A DNA stretch of 64,000 bases from Pseudomonas nabeulensis (GCF_004682045.1 NZ_QUZT01000015.1:47455-111454); one strand, 5' to 3'. Positions 23,998 to 35,131 are shown, counted from the stretch's first letter. Numbers and translations: made by a program. The notes: generated by a model from the letters alone, not told the origin.

Positions 23998-26655
23998 ATG
24001 TCAGCACTCAACAAGGGGCGCATCACCGGTAGTCGGTTGGCCCTGGCCATTCACTTGGGACTGTTCGCCGCCGTGGCGCCCGTGTATGCCGCACAGCCTC
24101 AGGTGAAGGCTGCCCAACCTGCGGTGCTGATGATCGACATCCCTGCGCAATCCTTGGGCAGTGCCGTGCTGACCTTCGCTGACCAGGCGGGCCTGCAAGT
24201 GCTGTTCGACAGCCAGCGCCTGGCCGGTTTACAGAGCACGACGGTGAAGGGGCAGTACGGCGTGCAGGAAGGGCTGGCGCGGTTGTTGGGCAATGCGCCG
24301 GTGGAATATCGCTTCACCGGCGAGCGCCAGGTCACCCTGACCCGTGTCGAGCAGGGCGACGCCGCTTTGGCGTTGGCGACCACTACGATTACTGGCTTGC
24401 ACCCCAATGACTGGGTGTATTCATCGCCGCACTCGGTCAGCGTGGTCGGGCGTGAGCAGTTGGACCGCAACCCGCCGCGCCATGCCGCCGAGATGCTTGA
24501 AGAAGCTCCGGGCGTCTACTCGGCCGTCAGCCAGCAAGACCCCGGCTTGTCGGTGAACATCCGCGGTCTCCAGGACTATGGCCGGGTCAACATGTCGGTC
24601 GATGGCATGCGCCAGAACTATCAGCAAAGTGGTCACCAGCAACGCAACGGCACGCTGTATGTCGATTCGGAGTTGCTGTCCGAAGTCGTGATCGAAAAGG
24701 GCGCGACATCCACAATGGGCGGTGCCGGTGTGATCGGTGGCGTCGCCAACTTTCGCACCATCGAGGCCGCCGACTTGCTTAAAGACGGCAAGGAAATCGG
24801 CGGGCGCGTCCGTGTGACCACCGGCCTGGGTGGGCGCAGCAACGGCACGCACTTTATCGGCAGTGCGGCGTTTGCCGTGGGCACCGATGTGTGGGACATG
24901 CTGGTGGCGGCCAGTGAGCGGCACCTCGGTGATTACAACCCAGGCACCAAGGGCAGCATCGGCGATCTGCGTACCGGCAGTTCTTTCCTGCCGGCCAGCC
25001 AGGACCGGATCAAGAACTCCACCGTCGAATACACCGGCTCGGTGATGCGTTCCCGCCTGCTCAAGCTGGGCATCAACCTGCCGCAGGATCAGCGCCTGCA
25101 ACTGAGCTACCTGACCACCGAAGTCGACTATGACGACGTCAACATGATGACTGCCGAAAAAGCCCAACTATGGGAAAAACTCGGTAGCAGCAACGTCACC
25201 GCGCAGAACTTTGCGCTGGACTACAGCTACACCCCGGACAACCCACTGATCGACTTCAAGGCCAAGCTCTACCACGTCGACACGCGCAATGATCAGACCA
25301 CGCTCACCCGTGGTAGCACCAAGGGCTACGAGGTCACCTACCAGACCAATACCTACGGCTTTCAGGGCCAGAACACCTCGACGTTCGGCTTGAGCGAGCT
25401 GTCCGTGCTCAAGGCCAATTACGGGCTGGAGTTTTTCTACGACAAGGTGCGACCGGACTCTAACCAGGCGGTGGCCGCCGACTCGGCAGTGGAGGCCACG
25501 GCGGCGGAAAGCATCACGCCCAAAGGTGATCGGGCGATGGCCAGCCTGTTCGCCCGCCTGGATTACGATTACGACAACTGGCTGAACGTTAACGCAGGCC
25601 TGCGCTACGACCGCTATCGACTGCGCGGCAAAACGGGTTTGAACACCCGCACGTTCGTCATCGGCACTACGCGGCAAATCGGCTTGCCCATAACCTATGA
25701 CGTGGATCGGGAAGAGGGGCATTTCTCGCCCACCTTCGGCTTGTCGATCAAGCCGGGCGTGGATTGGCTGCAACTGTTTGCCACGTACGGCAAGGGTTGG
25801 CGCCCGCCGGCCGTCACCGAGTCGCTGGTCAGCGGTCGGCCCCATGGCGGGGGCTCGGAGTCGATTCTTCCTAACCCCTACTTGAAGCCTGAGACGTCCA
25901 CGGCCTGGGAGCTCGGTTTCAATGTGTTCAAGGAAGACCTGCTGTTCACCGATGACCGTGTGGGCATGAAGGTGTCCTACTTCAATACCCGCGTGGATGA
26001 CTTCTCTTACATGGCCCTTGGCGTGCAGCCGCCGGGTTATGGCATTGCCAATATCGGCAACGCGGCATACGTCAACAACCTGGAGACCACCCGTTTTCGC
26101 GGCCTCGAATACCAATTTGATTACGACGCAGGCTTTGCCTACGGCCAGTTGAACTACACGCGCATGCTCGGCAGCAATAAGTTCTGCAGCAAGACGGCGT
26201 GGCTGGGCGGTGTCACCAAGATTCAGAGCGGGACAGGCTCCCGTCCTCCGGTGGTCGCGATGGTGCCGGATGATGTGGCCAATGGCGCCCAGAGCTGCAA
26301 CGCCATCCTGGGCTCTTCCGAACACATGCCGATGGACCGTGGCACCGCAACGCTGGGCGCGCGGTTCTTTGAGCGCAAGTTGGATGTCGGCGTTCGTGCC
26401 CGCTACAGCGCCGGTTATTACGTCAAAGGCGGCGTCGGCGTGACCACTTCCCAAACCGGCGTCTACCCGGCCGACTGGAAGCCCTACACCGTCTACGACC
26501 TCTACAGCAGCTACCGCGCCACCGACCAATTGACCCTGCGCCTGGCCATGGAAAACGTCACTGACCGCGCCTACCTGGTGCCGTTGGGGGACGTGTTGGC
26601 CTTCACCCTGGGCCGTGGCCGCACTGTGCAGGGCACCGTTGAATATCAGTTCTGA
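23998..26655 (+). CDS. hasR: TonB-dependent heme/hemophore receptor HasR
   Basis: 885 residues. A signal peptide ends near AYAA. Residues about 40-115 are an STN signalling domain (MIDIPAQSLGSAVLTFADQAG; GLQVLFDSQRLAGLQ). The plug follows (HSVSVVGREQLDRNPP; GLSVNIRGLQDYGRVNMSVDG), then a 22-strand barrel ending in aromatic YQF. The FRAP- and NPDL-box equivalents are KGWRPPAVTES and PNPYLKPETS, with a His in SGRPHGG. This is the architecture of HasR, which takes heme from HasA and signals through HasS/HasI. The start at MSALNKGR has CAGGGA 8 nt upstream. Confidence 0.92.
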   Translation: MSALNKGRITGSRLALAIHLGLFAAVAPVYAAQPQVKAAQPAVLMIDIPAQSLGSAVLTFADQAGLQVLFDSQRLAGLQSTTVKGQYGVQEGLARLLGNAPVEYRFTGERQVTLTRVEQGDAALALATTTITGLHPNDWVYSSPHSVSVVGREQLDRNPPRHAAEMLEEAPGVYSAVSQQDPGLSVNIRGLQDYGRVNMSVDGMRQNYQQSGHQQRNGTLYVDSELLSEVVIEKGATSTMGGAGVIGGVANFRTIEAADLLKDGKEIGGRVRVTTGLGGRSNGTHFIGSAAFAVGTDVWDMLVAASERHLGDYNPGTKGSIGDLRTGSSFLPASQDRIKNSTVEYTGSVMRSRLLKLGINLPQDQRLQLSYLTTEVDYDDVNMMTAEKAQLWEKLGSSNVTAQNFALDYSYTPDNPLIDFKAKLYHVDTRNDQTTLTRGSTKGYEVTYQTNTYGFQGQNTSTFGLSELSVLKANYGLEFFYDKVRPDSNQAVAADSAVEATAAESITPKGDRAMASLFARLDYDYDNWLNVNAGLRYDRYRLRGKTGLNTRTFVIGTTRQIGLPITYDVDREEGHFSPTFGLSIKPGVDWLQLFATYGKGWRPPAVTESLVSGRPHGGGSESILPNPYLKPETSTAWELGFNVFKEDLLFTDDRVGMKVSYFNTRVDDFSYMALGVQPPGYGIANIGNAAYVNNLETTRFRGLEYQFDYDAGFAYGQLNYTRMLGSNKFCSKTAWLGGVTKIQSGTGSRPPVVAMVPDDVANGAQSCNAILGSSEHMPMDRGTATLGARFFERKLDVGVRARYSAGYYVKGGVGVTTSQTGVYPADWKPYTVYDLYSSYRATDQLTLRLAMENVTDRAYLVPLGDVLAFTLGRGRTVQGTVEYQF

Positions 26656-26736
26656 CCGATTTTGCCCAGTGACGGGCAAAACCACAGCAGGCACAGGCTT
26701 GCTGCGGAGATACCACCCCATGACTTGGAGTTTTGC

Positions 26737-27357
26737 ATGAGCATTTCTATTTCATACAGCACGACCTACGCCGCCAATACCGTTGCCGAGTACCTGAGCG
26801 ACTGGTCGGCTTTCTTTGGCGACCTGAACCACCGTGAAGGTTCGGTCAAAGAGGGTACTAACACTGGTGGTTTCAACCCTGGCCCGTTCGACGGCACCCA
26901 ATACGGTGTGTCGAGCACGGTCAGCAACGCGGCCGTCGTTGCTGACGGCGACCTGCATTACACCCTGTTCAACCCGCCAGCACACACGCTGTGGGGTTCG
27001 CTCGACGCCCTGAACCTGGGCAGTGTTTTGGCGGGCGGCGCTACCAGCGGCGGCTACACCATCACTCATCAGGAAGTCAGCTTCACCGACCTGGGCCTGT
27101 CGAGCCTGCAATCGGAAGGCCAAAATGGCCAGGTGCATCAGATCATCTACGGCCTGATGAGCGGCGACAGCACCGCGCTGGCCTCGGCTATCGACTCCCT
27201 GCTCAAGGACATCGACCCAAGCCTGTCGATCAACTCCACGTTTGACCAACTGGCCGCTGCCGGTGTGGCGCATGTGGATTCGGCGTCGGTCGCCGCTGCC
27301 GACGTGGCGCTGGTGGGCGTGCAAGACGTGCCTCAGGACTTCGCGCTGGCGGCCTGA
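26737..27357 (+). CDS. hasA: Hemophore HasA
   Basis: 206 residues, the family length. There is no Sec signal, as expected for type I secretion. Heme ligands known from Serratia and P. aeruginosa HasA fall at the same numbers here: His32 (GDLNHREG) and Tyr75 with its partner His83 (LHYTLFNPPAHTLWG). The C-terminus (VQDVPQDFALAA) is the kind of hydrophobic tail read by the HasD exporter. The secreted protein captures heme and delivers it to HasR. Two hairpins follow the gene. Confidence 0.95.
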   Translation: MSISISYSTTYAANTVAEYLSDWSAFFGDLNHREGSVKEGTNTGGFNPGPFDGTQYGVSSTVSNAAVVADGDLHYTLFNPPAHTLWGSLDALNLGSVLAGGATSGGYTITHQEVSFTDLGLSSLQSEGQNGQVHQIIYGLMSGDSTALASAIDSLLKDIDPSLSINSTFDQLAAAGVAHVDSASVAAADVALVGVQDVPQDFALAA

Positions 27358-27370
27358 TGTCATGAAAAAA

Positions 27371-27449
27371 GCGAATGGAAGATCACTCTCCCATTCGCCG
27401 CATTACACCGCCGTCGCCCAAGCCTTCTAATTCTTCAGCGACGGCGGTG
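27371..27449 (+). promoter_or_regulatory. Two tandem stem-loops in the hasA-hasD gap
   Basis: Hairpin 1 is GCGAATGG / CCATTCGC (27371-27398). Hairpin 2 is CACCGCCGTCGC / GCGACGGCGGTG, a perfect 12-bp stem with a 20-nt loop (27406-27449). Neither is followed by a U-run on this strand, so they look like mRNA 3'-end stabilisers or processing sites that let hasA be made in excess over hasDEF (inference). Confidence 0.6.
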
Positions 27450-27522
27450 CCAAATTCTGCGCAGCGTCGTATCGCCTGTCAACGCGGCGAGGCTGCACGC
27501 TTAACCCTTCGAGAATCCCCAG

Positions 27523-29259
27523 ATGCGCCACGCCGGCAACGAAACCCTGGCCGCCCTCACGGCCTATAAAAGTGGCTTCTTCAACATCGGCCTGTTCTCG
27601 GCGGTGATCAACCTGCTGATGCTGGCTCCGGCGCTGTACATGTTGCAGGTGTACGACCGGGTGCTGGCCTCAGGCAATCAGATGACCCTGTTGATGTTGA
27701 CGCTGATGATCCTCGGCCTGTTCGGCTTGATGGGCGCGTTGGAATGGGTGCGCAGCCAGGTGGTGATCCGTCTTGGCACGCAGATGGACATGCGCTTGAA
27801 CCAGCGGGTGTACGACGCCGCGTTCGAAGCGCAACTCAAGGGCGGCACCCAGGCGGCGGGCCAGGCCCTGAATGACCTGACCACCTTGCGTCAGTTCGCC
27901 ACTGGCCAGGCGCTGTTCGCGTTTTTCGATGCGCCGTGGTTTCCGGTATACCTGCTAGTGATCTTTATGTTTCATCCATGGCTTGGCCTGTTGGCGTTGG
28001 GCGGTGCGGTGCTGTTGATCGCGCTGGCCTGGATCAACCATCGCGTAAGCCAGGCGCCGATGGCCCTGGCCAGCCAGTTGGCCATCAGCGCCAGCCAGCA
28101 GGCCACCACCAACCTGCGCAATGCCGACACCATCGAAGCCATGGGCATGCTCGCCACGTTACGCGCGCGCTGGTTCGGCCAGCATCAAGCGTTCCTGGCC
28201 CAGCAGAACCTGGCCAGCGAAAAGACCGCTGCCGTCACCGCGTGGTCCAAGGGCGTGCGGCTGGCGTTGCAGTCGTTGGTACTGGGGCTGGGCGCGTTGC
28301 TGGCGGTGCAGGGCGATATTACGCCGGGGATGATGATTGCCGGTTCGATCCTGATGGGCCGGGTGTTGAGCCCCATCGACCAACTGATCGGCGTGTGGAA
28401 ACAATGGGGCTCGGCGCGCCTGGCGTTTGAGCGGTTGTCGCAATTGCTCGAAGCCAATCCAGCGCGCGCGGTACGGATGAGCCTGCCGGTGCCAAAGGGC
28501 CAACTGACGCTGGAGCACATCAGCGCCTGCGCACCGGGTAGCCGTCGACCGGCGCTGGCGAATTTGGGATTCAACCTGCCGGCGGGCGAAGTGCTGGGGG
28601 TGATCGGGCCGTCGGGCTGCGGCAAATCCACCCTGGCCCGAATCGTGGTGGGTGCCTGGGCGCCGTTGTCCGGCAAGGTGCGGCTCGACGGCGCCGACCT
28701 GGCCCAGTGGGACAAACAGCAACTCGGCCCACACATCGGCTACCTGCCCCAGGACATCCAACTGTTCGCCGGCAGCATCGCCGATAACATCGCGCGGTTC
28801 GCCGAGGTGGACGCCGATAACGTCCTGGCCGCTGCACAAATGGCTGGCGTGCACGAGATGATCCTGCAACTGCCCCAAGGCTACGACACGATGCTCGGAG
28901 AGGGCGGCGCCGGTCTGTCGGGCGGCCAGAAGCAACGCGTGGGCCTGGCCCGGGCGCTGTACGGTTTGCCCGCGTTGATCGTGCTGGATGAACCCAACGC
29001 CAACCTTGATGAGGTGGGCGAGCAGGCGTTGCTCCAGGCCATCGCCCAGCTCAAGCAGCAGCGCCGCACGGTGATTCTGATTACCCACAAACCCAACGTA
29101 CTGAGCCTGACCGACCAGTTGCTGATCCTCAAGGACGGCCAGTTGCAGGCCTTCGGGCCGACGGCGCGGGTGTTGGAGGCGCGGCAGAAACCGGCACCGG
29201 CCAAGCCGGTGTCGACCATGAGCATGAGCTACCGCCTCGGTGAAGGAAAACAGGCATGA
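27523..29259 (+). CDS. hasD: Type I secretion ABC transporter HasD
   Basis: 578 residues. The N-terminal membrane domain has the PrtD-type start ([32 protein letters not shown]). The nucleotide-binding domain has Walker [10 protein letters not shown], signature LSGGQKQR and Walker [13 protein letters not shown]. The family exports HasA or metalloproteases across both membranes. The place right after hasA and before hasE and hasF argues for HasA. The stop overlaps the hasE start (ATGA). Confidence 0.92.
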   Translation: MRHAGNETLAALTAYKSGFFNIGLFSAVINLLMLAPALYMLQVYDRVLASGNQMTLLMLTLMILGLFGLMGALEWVRSQVVIRLGTQMDMRLNQRVYDAAFEAQLKGGTQAAGQALNDLTTLRQFATGQALFAFFDAPWFPVYLLVIFMFHPWLGLLALGGAVLLIALAWINHRVSQAPMALASQLAISASQQATTNLRNADTIEAMGMLATLRARWFGQHQAFLAQQNLASEKTAAVTAWSKGVRLALQSLVLGLGALLAVQGDITPGMMIAGSILMGRVLSPIDQLIGVWKQWGSARLAFERLSQLLEANPARAVRMSLPVPKGQLTLEHISACAPGSRRPALANLGFNLPAGEVLGVIGPSGCGKSTLARIVVGAWAPLSGKVRLDGADLAQWDKQQLGPHIGYLPQDIQLFAGSIADNIARFAEVDADNVLAAAQMAGVHEMILQLPQGYDTMLGEGGAGLSGGQKQRVGLARALYGLPALIVLDEPNANLDEVGEQALLQAIAQLKQQRRTVILITHKPNVLSLTDQLLILKDGQLQAFGPTARVLEARQKPAPAKPVSTMSMSYRLGEGKQA

Positions 29260-30581
29260 GCGTGAGTAAACCGGTGTTGGCCAGCGATCAGCCGAATAAC
29301 GTGTTGGCGCTGGATGACAAAAAGTATTCGCGGCTGGGGTGGTGGCTGGTGTTGGGCGGCTTCGCCGGTTTTATCGGCTGGGCGGCGCTGGCGCCGTTGG
29401 ACAAGGGCGTGGCGGTGTCGGGCAAGGTCATGGTCTCGGGGCATCGCAAGACGGTGCAGCATCCGGCGGGTGGCATTGTCGAGCGTATCGAGGTGCGTGA
29501 TGGCGATGTCGTCAATGCCGGTCAGGTGTTGCTGCGTTTAAAGGAAACCCCATTGCGCGGGCAGATGCAGTCCCTGCGCAGCCAGTACCTGGCGTCCCTG
29601 GCCAGCGAAGCGCGTTTGAGCGCGGAAAGTGAAGGGTTGTCGGCGATCACTTTCGGGCCGGAACTGCTCAATGATCCGGAAGCGGCGGCCACGTTGAGCC
29701 TGCAACGCCAACTGTTCAGCAGCCGCGCCCAGGCATTGGCCACCGAGCAACAAGGCTTGCGCGAAACCATCGCTGGGGCCGAGGCGCAATTGCGTGGCAC
29801 ACGGGATTCCCAGGCGAGCAAGGTCCAGCAACGGGCCGCTTTGAATGAGCAACTGCACGGGCTGCGGGAACTGGCGCGTGACGGCTATATCCCACGCAAT
29901 CGCCTGCTGGACAGCGAGCGTTTGTACTCCCAGGTCGACGGCAGCATCGCAGAAGATTACGGGCGCATCGGCCTGCTGCAACGCCAGGTCATGGAGCTGC
30001 GTCTGCGCATCCGCCAACTCGGCGAAGACTTCCAGAAAGACCTGCGCGGCCAGTTGGCCGAGGCCCGTACCCGCAGCGATGACCTGCGCAATCGCCTGGC
30101 CTCCGCTGAGTTCGAATTGGCCAACAGCCTGGTGCGTGCACCCGCGTCCGGGGTCGTGGTCGGGCTGGAGGTGTACACCGAGGGCGGCGTGATCAAGCCC
30201 GGCCAGGCGCTGATGGACATCGTGCCCCAGGGCGAACCGCTGCTGGTGGAAGCACGAGTGCCGGTGCAGATGATCGACAAGGTGCACCCCGGCTTGCCGG
30301 TGGAGCTGATGTTCCCCGCGTTCAACCAGGCCACCACGCCACGGGTGGCGGGCGAGGTAACGCTGGTGTCCGCCGACCGCCAAGTGGATGAACGCACCGA
30401 TGAGCCGTATTACACCGTACGCGCCCAGGTCAGTGCGGCCGGTATGCAACAACTGGAGGGCGTGCAGATTCGTCCGGGCATGCCGGTGGAAACCTTCGTC
30501 AAGACCGGCGAGCGCTCGATGCTCAACTACCTGTTCAAACCGCTGCTGGATCGTACTCACATGGCCTTGGTGGAAGAATGA
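29256..30581 (+). CDS. hasE: Membrane fusion protein HasE (HlyD family)
   Basis: 441 residues. One inner-membrane segment ([20 protein letters not shown], residues about 25-44) is followed by a lipoyl half-motif ([24 protein letters not shown]), a long coiled-coil region and the second half-motif ([32 protein letters not shown]). This is the PrtE/HlyD layout that bridges HasD to the outer-membrane channel. The stop overlaps the hasF start by 4 nt. Confidence 0.92.
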   Translation: MSVSKPVLASDQPNNVLALDDKKYSRLGWWLVLGGFAGFIGWAALAPLDKGVAVSGKVMVSGHRKTVQHPAGGIVERIEVRDGDVVNAGQVLLRLKETPLRGQMQSLRSQYLASLASEARLSAESEGLSAITFGPELLNDPEAAATLSLQRQLFSSRAQALATEQQGLRETIAGAEAQLRGTRDSQASKVQQRAALNEQLHGLRELARDGYIPRNRLLDSERLYSQVDGSIAEDYGRIGLLQRQVMELRLRIRQLGEDFQKDLRGQLAEARTRSDDLRNRLASAEFELANSLVRAPASGVVVGLEVYTEGGVIKPGQALMDIVPQGEPLLVEARVPVQMIDKVHPGLPVELMFPAFNQATTPRVAGEVTLVSADRQVDERTDEPYYTVRAQVSAAGMQQLEGVQIRPGMPVETFVKTGERSMLNYLFKPLLDRTHMALVEE

Positions 30582-31894
30582 AGGCGCTGTTTTTTACCCT
30601 GTGTTTGAGCTGTGCACCGGTGGCGCATGCCATGGGTTTGCTGGATGCCTACGACTTGGCCCTACGCAATGATCCGACCTTTCAGGCAGCCATCCAGGAA
30701 CGTGAGGCGGGCGAAGAGAACCGCGTGATCGGCCGCTCGGCGCTGCTGCCGAACCTGTCATGGAGCTACAACAATTCGCGCAACGAGTCCGAAGTGACGG
30801 CGGGAGATGTCACCAGCGACCGCGATTACCGCAGCTATGCGTCGACCCTGACCTTGCAGCAACCGTTGCTGGATTACGAAGCCTACGCACGCTTTCGTCA
30901 GGGCACGGCCCAGGCGCTGATGGCCGATGAACGTTTTCGCGGCAAGAGCCAGGAACTGGCGGTACGGGTGCTCAGTGCCTACAGCCAGGCCTTGCTGGCT
31001 CAAGAGCGCATCGAATTGAGCCGGGCGCAGAAACGCGCGTTTGCCGAACGCCTGCAACTCAATGACCGCTTGCTCAAAGGCGGTGAAGGCACGCGCACCG
31101 ATGTGCTGGAAACCCAGGCCCGCCTGAGCCTGGCCCAGGCCGAAGAGATTGAGTCACTGGATGCCCAGGACAGTGCTTTGCGCGAGCTGGAAGCCATTGT
31201 CGGCCAACCGTTGCAGGTCGAAGCACTGGCACCGCTGACCCGCCAGTTCGACATCCCGCCCCTGGAGCCCAACCGCTTCGAAACCTGGCGCGAGATGGCC
31301 ATGGCCAACAACCCGGAACTCAAATCCCAGCACCATGCGTTGGATGTGGCGTCGTATGAGGTTGAGCGCAAACGCGCCGGGCATCTGCCCAAGGTCAGCC
31401 TGTACGCCACCAGCCGCCAGACCAGTTCCGATTCGGAAAGCAGCTACAACCAGAAGTACGACACCAACAGTGTCGGCATCCAGGTCAGCCTGCCGTTGTT
31501 TGCCGGTGGCTCGGTGTCGGCGTCTACACGCCAGGCGGCGAACCAGTTGTCCCAGGCCCAGTACGAACTGGACGCCCACACTTCGGCGACGCTGGTGGAG
31601 TTGCGCAAGCAGTTCAACCTCAACACCAGCGGCGCGGCGAAAGTGCGCGCCTATGAGATGGCGGTCAGCTCTGCCACGGCCTTGGTCACCGCCACCCAAA
31701 AAAGCGTCACGGGGGGCGAGCGGGTCAACCTCGACGTGCTCGACGCCGAGCAACAACTGTTCAGCGCCCGCCGCGACCTGGCCACTGCGCGGCATGCGTA
31801 TTTGCTGGCGAGGATTCAGTTGAAGTATTACGCGGGGTTGCTGAGTGAGCAGGACTTGCGGGCGTTAGCGGGGTATTTCCAGCCGTCGGCATGA
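30578..31894 (+). CDS. hasF: TolC-family outer membrane channel HasF
   Basis: 438 residues. The signal peptide is [18 protein letters not shown]. Two TolC repeats follow (DAYDLALRNDPTFQAAI; later MAMANNPELKSQHHALDVASYEVERKRAGHLPKVSLYA), each with the long alpha-helical stretches of the periplasmic tunnel. GERVNLDVLDAEQQLFSARRDL is a family signature near the C-terminus. With its own TolC homologue the has operon is a self-sufficient export machine. Confidence 0.9.
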   Translation: MKALFFTLCLSCAPVAHAMGLLDAYDLALRNDPTFQAAIQEREAGEENRVIGRSALLPNLSWSYNNSRNESEVTAGDVTSDRDYRSYASTLTLQQPLLDYEAYARFRQGTAQALMADERFRGKSQELAVRVLSAYSQALLAQERIELSRAQKRAFAERLQLNDRLLKGGEGTRTDVLETQARLSLAQAEEIESLDAQDSALRELEAIVGQPLQVEALAPLTRQFDIPPLEPNRFETWREMAMANNPELKSQHHALDVASYEVERKRAGHLPKVSLYATSRQTSSDSESSYNQKYDTNSVGIQVSLPLFAGGSVSASTRQAANQLSQAQYELDAHTSATLVELRKQFNLNTSGAAKVRAYEMAVSSATALVTATQKSVTGGERVNLDVLDAEQQLFSARRDLATARHAYLLARIQLKYYAGLLSEQDLRALAGYFQPSA

Positions 31895-31914
31895 TGCCAG
31901 CACAGAGATCCACT

Positions 31915-32004
31915 GTGGGAGGGGGCTTGCCCCCGATGGCGACGGGTCAGCTTGCGCGTGTGTTGACTGACACACCGCCATCGGGGGCAAGCCCCCTCCC
32001 ACAT
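31915..32004. repeat. REP doublet (REPIN), TGTGGGAGGGGG family
   Basis: Standard arms with flanking AGATCCA / TGGATCT that extend the symmetry, and a spacer with GGGTCAGC and TTGACTGACAC. It lies between convergent hasF and trmA. Confidence 0.9.
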
Positions 32005-32028
32005 TTGGATCTACTGTGTCCTGAGGAC

Positions 32029-33108
32029 TTAGCGCCGGGTCAGCAACACCCCAGACTCCATATGATGCGTCCACGGAAACTGGTCAAACATCGCACACTG
32101 GGTAATGCGGTGCGTGTCATGCAGTTGCGCAATGTTGGCCGCCAACGTCTCCGGGTTGCAGGAGATGTACAGGATGTTGTCGAAGCGCCGGGTCAGTTCG
32201 CAGGTGTCCGGGTCCATGCCGGCACGCGGCGGGTCGACGAACACGCTGCCGAACTCGTAGCTTTTCAGGTCGATGCCATGCAGGCGACGGAACGGGCGCA
32301 CTTCGTTCAGCGCTTCGGTGAGTTCTTCGGCGGAGAGCCGCACCAGCGTGACGTTATCCACCGCATTTTCATCGAGGTTGCTGAGCGCGGCGTTGACCGA
32401 GGTCTTGCTGATCTCGGTGGCCAGCACTTTGCGCACACGGGTTGCCAACGGCAGGGTGAAGTTGCCGTTGCCGCAATACAGCTCGAGCAAGTCATCCGGG
32501 CGATCGCCCAGCGCTTCATAGGCCCAGTTGAGCATCTTCTGGTTCACCGTGCCGTTGGGCTGGGTGAACGCGCCCTCGGGTTGGCGATAACTGAACGTGC
32601 GGCCGCCGACCTCGAGTTTTTCCACCACGTAGTCGTGGCCGATCACATCACGCTTGCCCTTGGAGCGGCCGATGATGCTCACGTTCAAGTCCGCAGCCAG
32701 TTTGTTCGCGGCAGTGTGCCAATGCTCGTCCAGCGGGCGGTGATAGCACAGCGTGATCATCGCATCGCCGGCCAGCGTGGTAAGGAACTCCACCTGGAAC
32801 AGCTTGTGGCTCAGGGCGGCGCTGGCTTGCCAGGCGGCCTTGAGCTGCGGCATCAACTGGTTGATGCGCAGGCTGGCGATGGGGAATTCTTCGATCAGGA
32901 TCGGCGTGCGTTTGTCGTCCTGGGAGAACATCGCGTAATGGCGCTCACCGCCTTCGCGCCACAGGCGGAACTCCGCGCGCAGGCGGAAGTTCTGCAACGG
33001 CGAGTCGAATACCTGCGGCTCCGGTGCATCGAACGGGGCCAACAGGTCACGCAAGCGCGTGACCTTGTCTTGCAGTTGAGCGGTGTAGCGTGCGGCGTCA
33101 AAAGTCAT
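32029..33108 (-). CDS. trmA: tRNA (uracil-5-)-methyltransferase
   Basis: 359 residues. The AdoMet motif is [16 protein letters not shown], and the catalytic block is [12 protein letters not shown] followed by [15 protein letters not shown], whose Cys attacks C6 of uracil and whose Glu acts as base. There are no N-terminal Fe-S cysteines or TRAM domain, which separates it from RlmC/RlmD. It makes m5U54 in the T-loop of tRNA. Its start overlaps the stop of the upstream permease gene (ATGA). Confidence 0.95.
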   Translation of the reverse strand: MTFDAARYTAQLQDKVTRLRDLLAPFDAPEPQVFDSPLQNFRLRAEFRLWREGGERHYAMFSQDDKRTPILIEEFPIASLRINQLMPQLKAAWQASAALSHKLFQVEFLTTLAGDAMITLCYHRPLDEHWHTAANKLAADLNVSIIGRSKGKRDVIGHDYVVEKLEVGGRTFSYRQPEGAFTQPNGTVNQKMLNWAYEALGDRPDDLLELYCGNGNFTLPLATRVRKVLATEISKTSVNAALSNLDENAVDNVTLVRLSAEELTEALNEVRPFRRLHGIDLKSYEFGSVFVDPPRAGMDPDTCELTRRFDNILYISCNPETLAANIAQLHDTHRITQCAMFDQFPWTHHMESGVLLTRR

Positions 33109-34400
33109 GCGTTGAACCAGCCCAGCTTGATCACGAACAGAATCGACAGAATCACCAGCGCCGGGTTCAGCTCACGGTAGCGGCCCGAAAGCAGCTTGAT
33201 GGCAGTCCACGCGATGAAGCCGAAGGCGATGCCGTTGGCGATGGAGTAAGTGAAGGGCATCGCCAGGGCGGTGATCACCACCGGCGCTGCCACAGTAATG
33301 TCGTCCCAGTCGATTTCGGCCAGGCCCTGGGTCATCAGCACGGCCACGAACAGCAAGGCCGGTGCAGTGGCGAAGGCGGGAACGCTGGCGGCCAATGGCG
33401 AGAAGAACAACGCCAACAGGAACAGGATCGCTACCACGATGGCAGTCAAACCGGTACGGCCGCCGGCGCTCACGCCCGCAGCGGATTCGATGTAGCTGGT
33501 GGTGGTCGAGGTGCCCAGCAGGGAGCCGGCCATGGCGGCGGTACTGTCGGCGATCAGCGCACGGCCCATCTTTGGCATGTGGCCGTCCTTGCCCATCAGG
33601 CCGGCGCGCTTGGCCACGCCGATCAGGGTGCCGGAGTTGTCGAACAGGTCGACGAACAGGAAGGCGAAGATCACGCTGACCAGGCCGATATCCAGCGCAC
33701 CCTTGATATCCAGTTGCAGGAAGGTCGGCGCCAGGGACGGCGGCATCGAGACCACGCCGCCGAACGGGGTCACGTTCAGGGCAATGGAGACGATGGTCAC
33801 GGCCAGGATGCCGATCAGCACCGCGCCACGCACGGCCAGGGCTTCCAGCGCGACGATCAGCACAAAACCGAATGTGGCCAGGATAGGCGCGGCTTTGGTG
33901 AGGTCACCCAGGCCCACCAGCGTGGCCGGGTTCGCTACCACGATTTCGGCGTTATGCAGGGCGATCAGCGCCAGGAACAGGCCGATACCGGCGGCAATCG
34001 CCGAGCGCAGGGGCAGCGGAATGGCGTTGATGATCCACTCGCGAATGCGAAAGATCGACAGCAGGAAGAACAGCACCGCCGAAATGAATACCGCACCCAG
34101 CGCCACCTGCCAGGTATGGCCCATGTGCAGCACCACGGTGTAGGTAAAGAAGGCGTTGAGGCCCATGCCCGGCGCCAGCGCGATCGGGTAGTTGGCGATC
34201 AGGCCCATCACGGTCGAACCGATGGCGGCGGCCAGGCAGGTCGCGACAAAGATCGCGCCCTTGTCCATGCCGGTCTCGCCGAGGATGCTCGGGTTCACGA
34301 ACAGGATGTAGGCCATGGCCAGGAACGTGGTGATACCCGCGAGAATCTCGGTGCGCACATTGGTGTTGTGGGCTTTGAGTTGAAACAGCTTTTCCAGCAT
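33105..34400 (-). CDS. NCS2 family purine permease (AzgA-like)
   Basis: 431 residues, about twelve to fourteen membrane segments. [28 protein letters not shown] at the N-terminus, [16 protein letters not shown], and [21 protein letters not shown] are hallmarks of the AzgA/GhxP/AdeP branch that imports adenine, guanine or hypoxanthine with protons. The exact purine cannot be told. The start is set at [12 protein letters not shown], with AGGGAG 6 nt upstream, 51 codons inside the longest frame. It is cotranscribed with trmA by a 4-nt overlap. Confidence 0.9.
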   Translation of the reverse strand: MLEKLFQLKAHNTNVRTEILAGITTFLAMAYILFVNPSILGETGMDKGAIFVATCLAAAIGSTVMGLIANYPIALAPGMGLNAFFTYTVVLHMGHTWQVALGAVFISAVLFFLLSIFRIREWIINAIPLPLRSAIAAGIGLFLALIALHNAEIVVANPATLVGLGDLTKAAPILATFGFVLIVALEALAVRGAVLIGILAVTIVSIALNVTPFGGVVSMPPSLAPTFLQLDIKGALDIGLVSVIFAFLFVDLFDNSGTLIGVAKRAGLMGKDGHMPKMGRALIADSTAAMAGSLLGTSTTTSYIESAAGVSAGGRTGLTAIVVAILFLLALFFSPLAASVPAFATAPALLFVAVLMTQGLAEIDWDDITVAAPVVITALAMPFTYSIANGIAFGFIAWTAIKLLSGRYRELNPALVILSILFVIKLGWFNA

Positions 34401-34588
34401 GCCGGCTCCCTGTGACGCTATCTTGCGTCGTGATTTGTTGACCTCTAAGTCAAAGCACAAACTGCGCCAAGCGCCTGTGGATTCAGAGAGGATCGGAAAA
34501 AGCGGCGCATCATACCAGCAGCCGAGGCTGTGTGGCGCATGGCCTTGAGGCATACTGCGCCGACGTTTAAACGAAGGTCACCCGCCCC

Positions 34589-35035
34589 ATGAAAAAAGCC
34601 AACGCGTGGAGTCTAGCTCTGATCTCCTGTATCAGCCTGTGGCTCGCTGCAGCACCGGCCTGGGGCGCGACTGCACCGGCCTTGAGCGAGGTGCGCGTGT
34701 TCAAGGTCGAATCGGCGCGCTGCACCGAAACCATCCCGGAGCGGGCGCAGGGCACGCAAATGTGCACCCATCGCGGGCCCACCAAGGTCTCGGTGATGGA
34801 AGTCGGCCTGGGTAACAACCCCATGGGCCGCTTCGACGGCGCCGAATTGAACGGGCAACGCACGCCGGTGTGCCAGGTCGGCAACATCAGCCAGGTGTGC
34901 AGTGGCGCGGGCACGGTGATGGGCTACATCTATGTGTTCGACGTCAATGTCGAGGCCCCGGGCTGGTTTGAATACACCAACTCGTCGATCAACGGCCCGC
35001 AGAACACCTTGAAGACGCTGCTCAATATCCGCTGA
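34589..35035 (+). CDS. Secreted DUF4879 (YolA-like) protein
   Basis: 148 residues. A signal peptide of about 26 residues ends at AWGA. The mature domain has LSEVRVFKVESARC, THRGPTKVSVMEVGLGNN and VMGYIYVFDVNVEAPGWFEYTN, with four Cys that could pair. This resembles the DUF4879/YolA family of small exported proteins of unknown role. The gene is monocistronic, with no recognised neighbour partner. Confidence 0.7.
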   Translation: MKKANAWSLALISCISLWLAAAPAWGATAPALSEVRVFKVESARCTETIPERAQGTQMCTHRGPTKVSVMEVGLGNNPMGRFDGAELNGQRTPVCQVGNISQVCSGAGTVMGYIYVFDVNVEAPGWFEYTNSSINGPQNTLKTLLNIR

Positions 35036-35131
35036 TCAATCCCCTTGAACGCTCAAAACCCCGGGCAGTCGTACCCCTGAGACGGCGACTTTCCTGAACG
35101 CCGCGGACGTACACCAACCCGTGAGGTGTTT

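Noticed and set aside
22194..26655. Ferric-citrate or other siderophore system (fecIRA)
   Set aside because: The receptor is followed by a hemophore with His32 and Tyr75 and its exporter, which identifies the heme system.
27523..31894. Alkaline-protease exporter aprDEF
   Set aside because: The genes follow hasR and hasA directly and no serralysin gene or inhibitor is nearby, so hasDEF is the better name.
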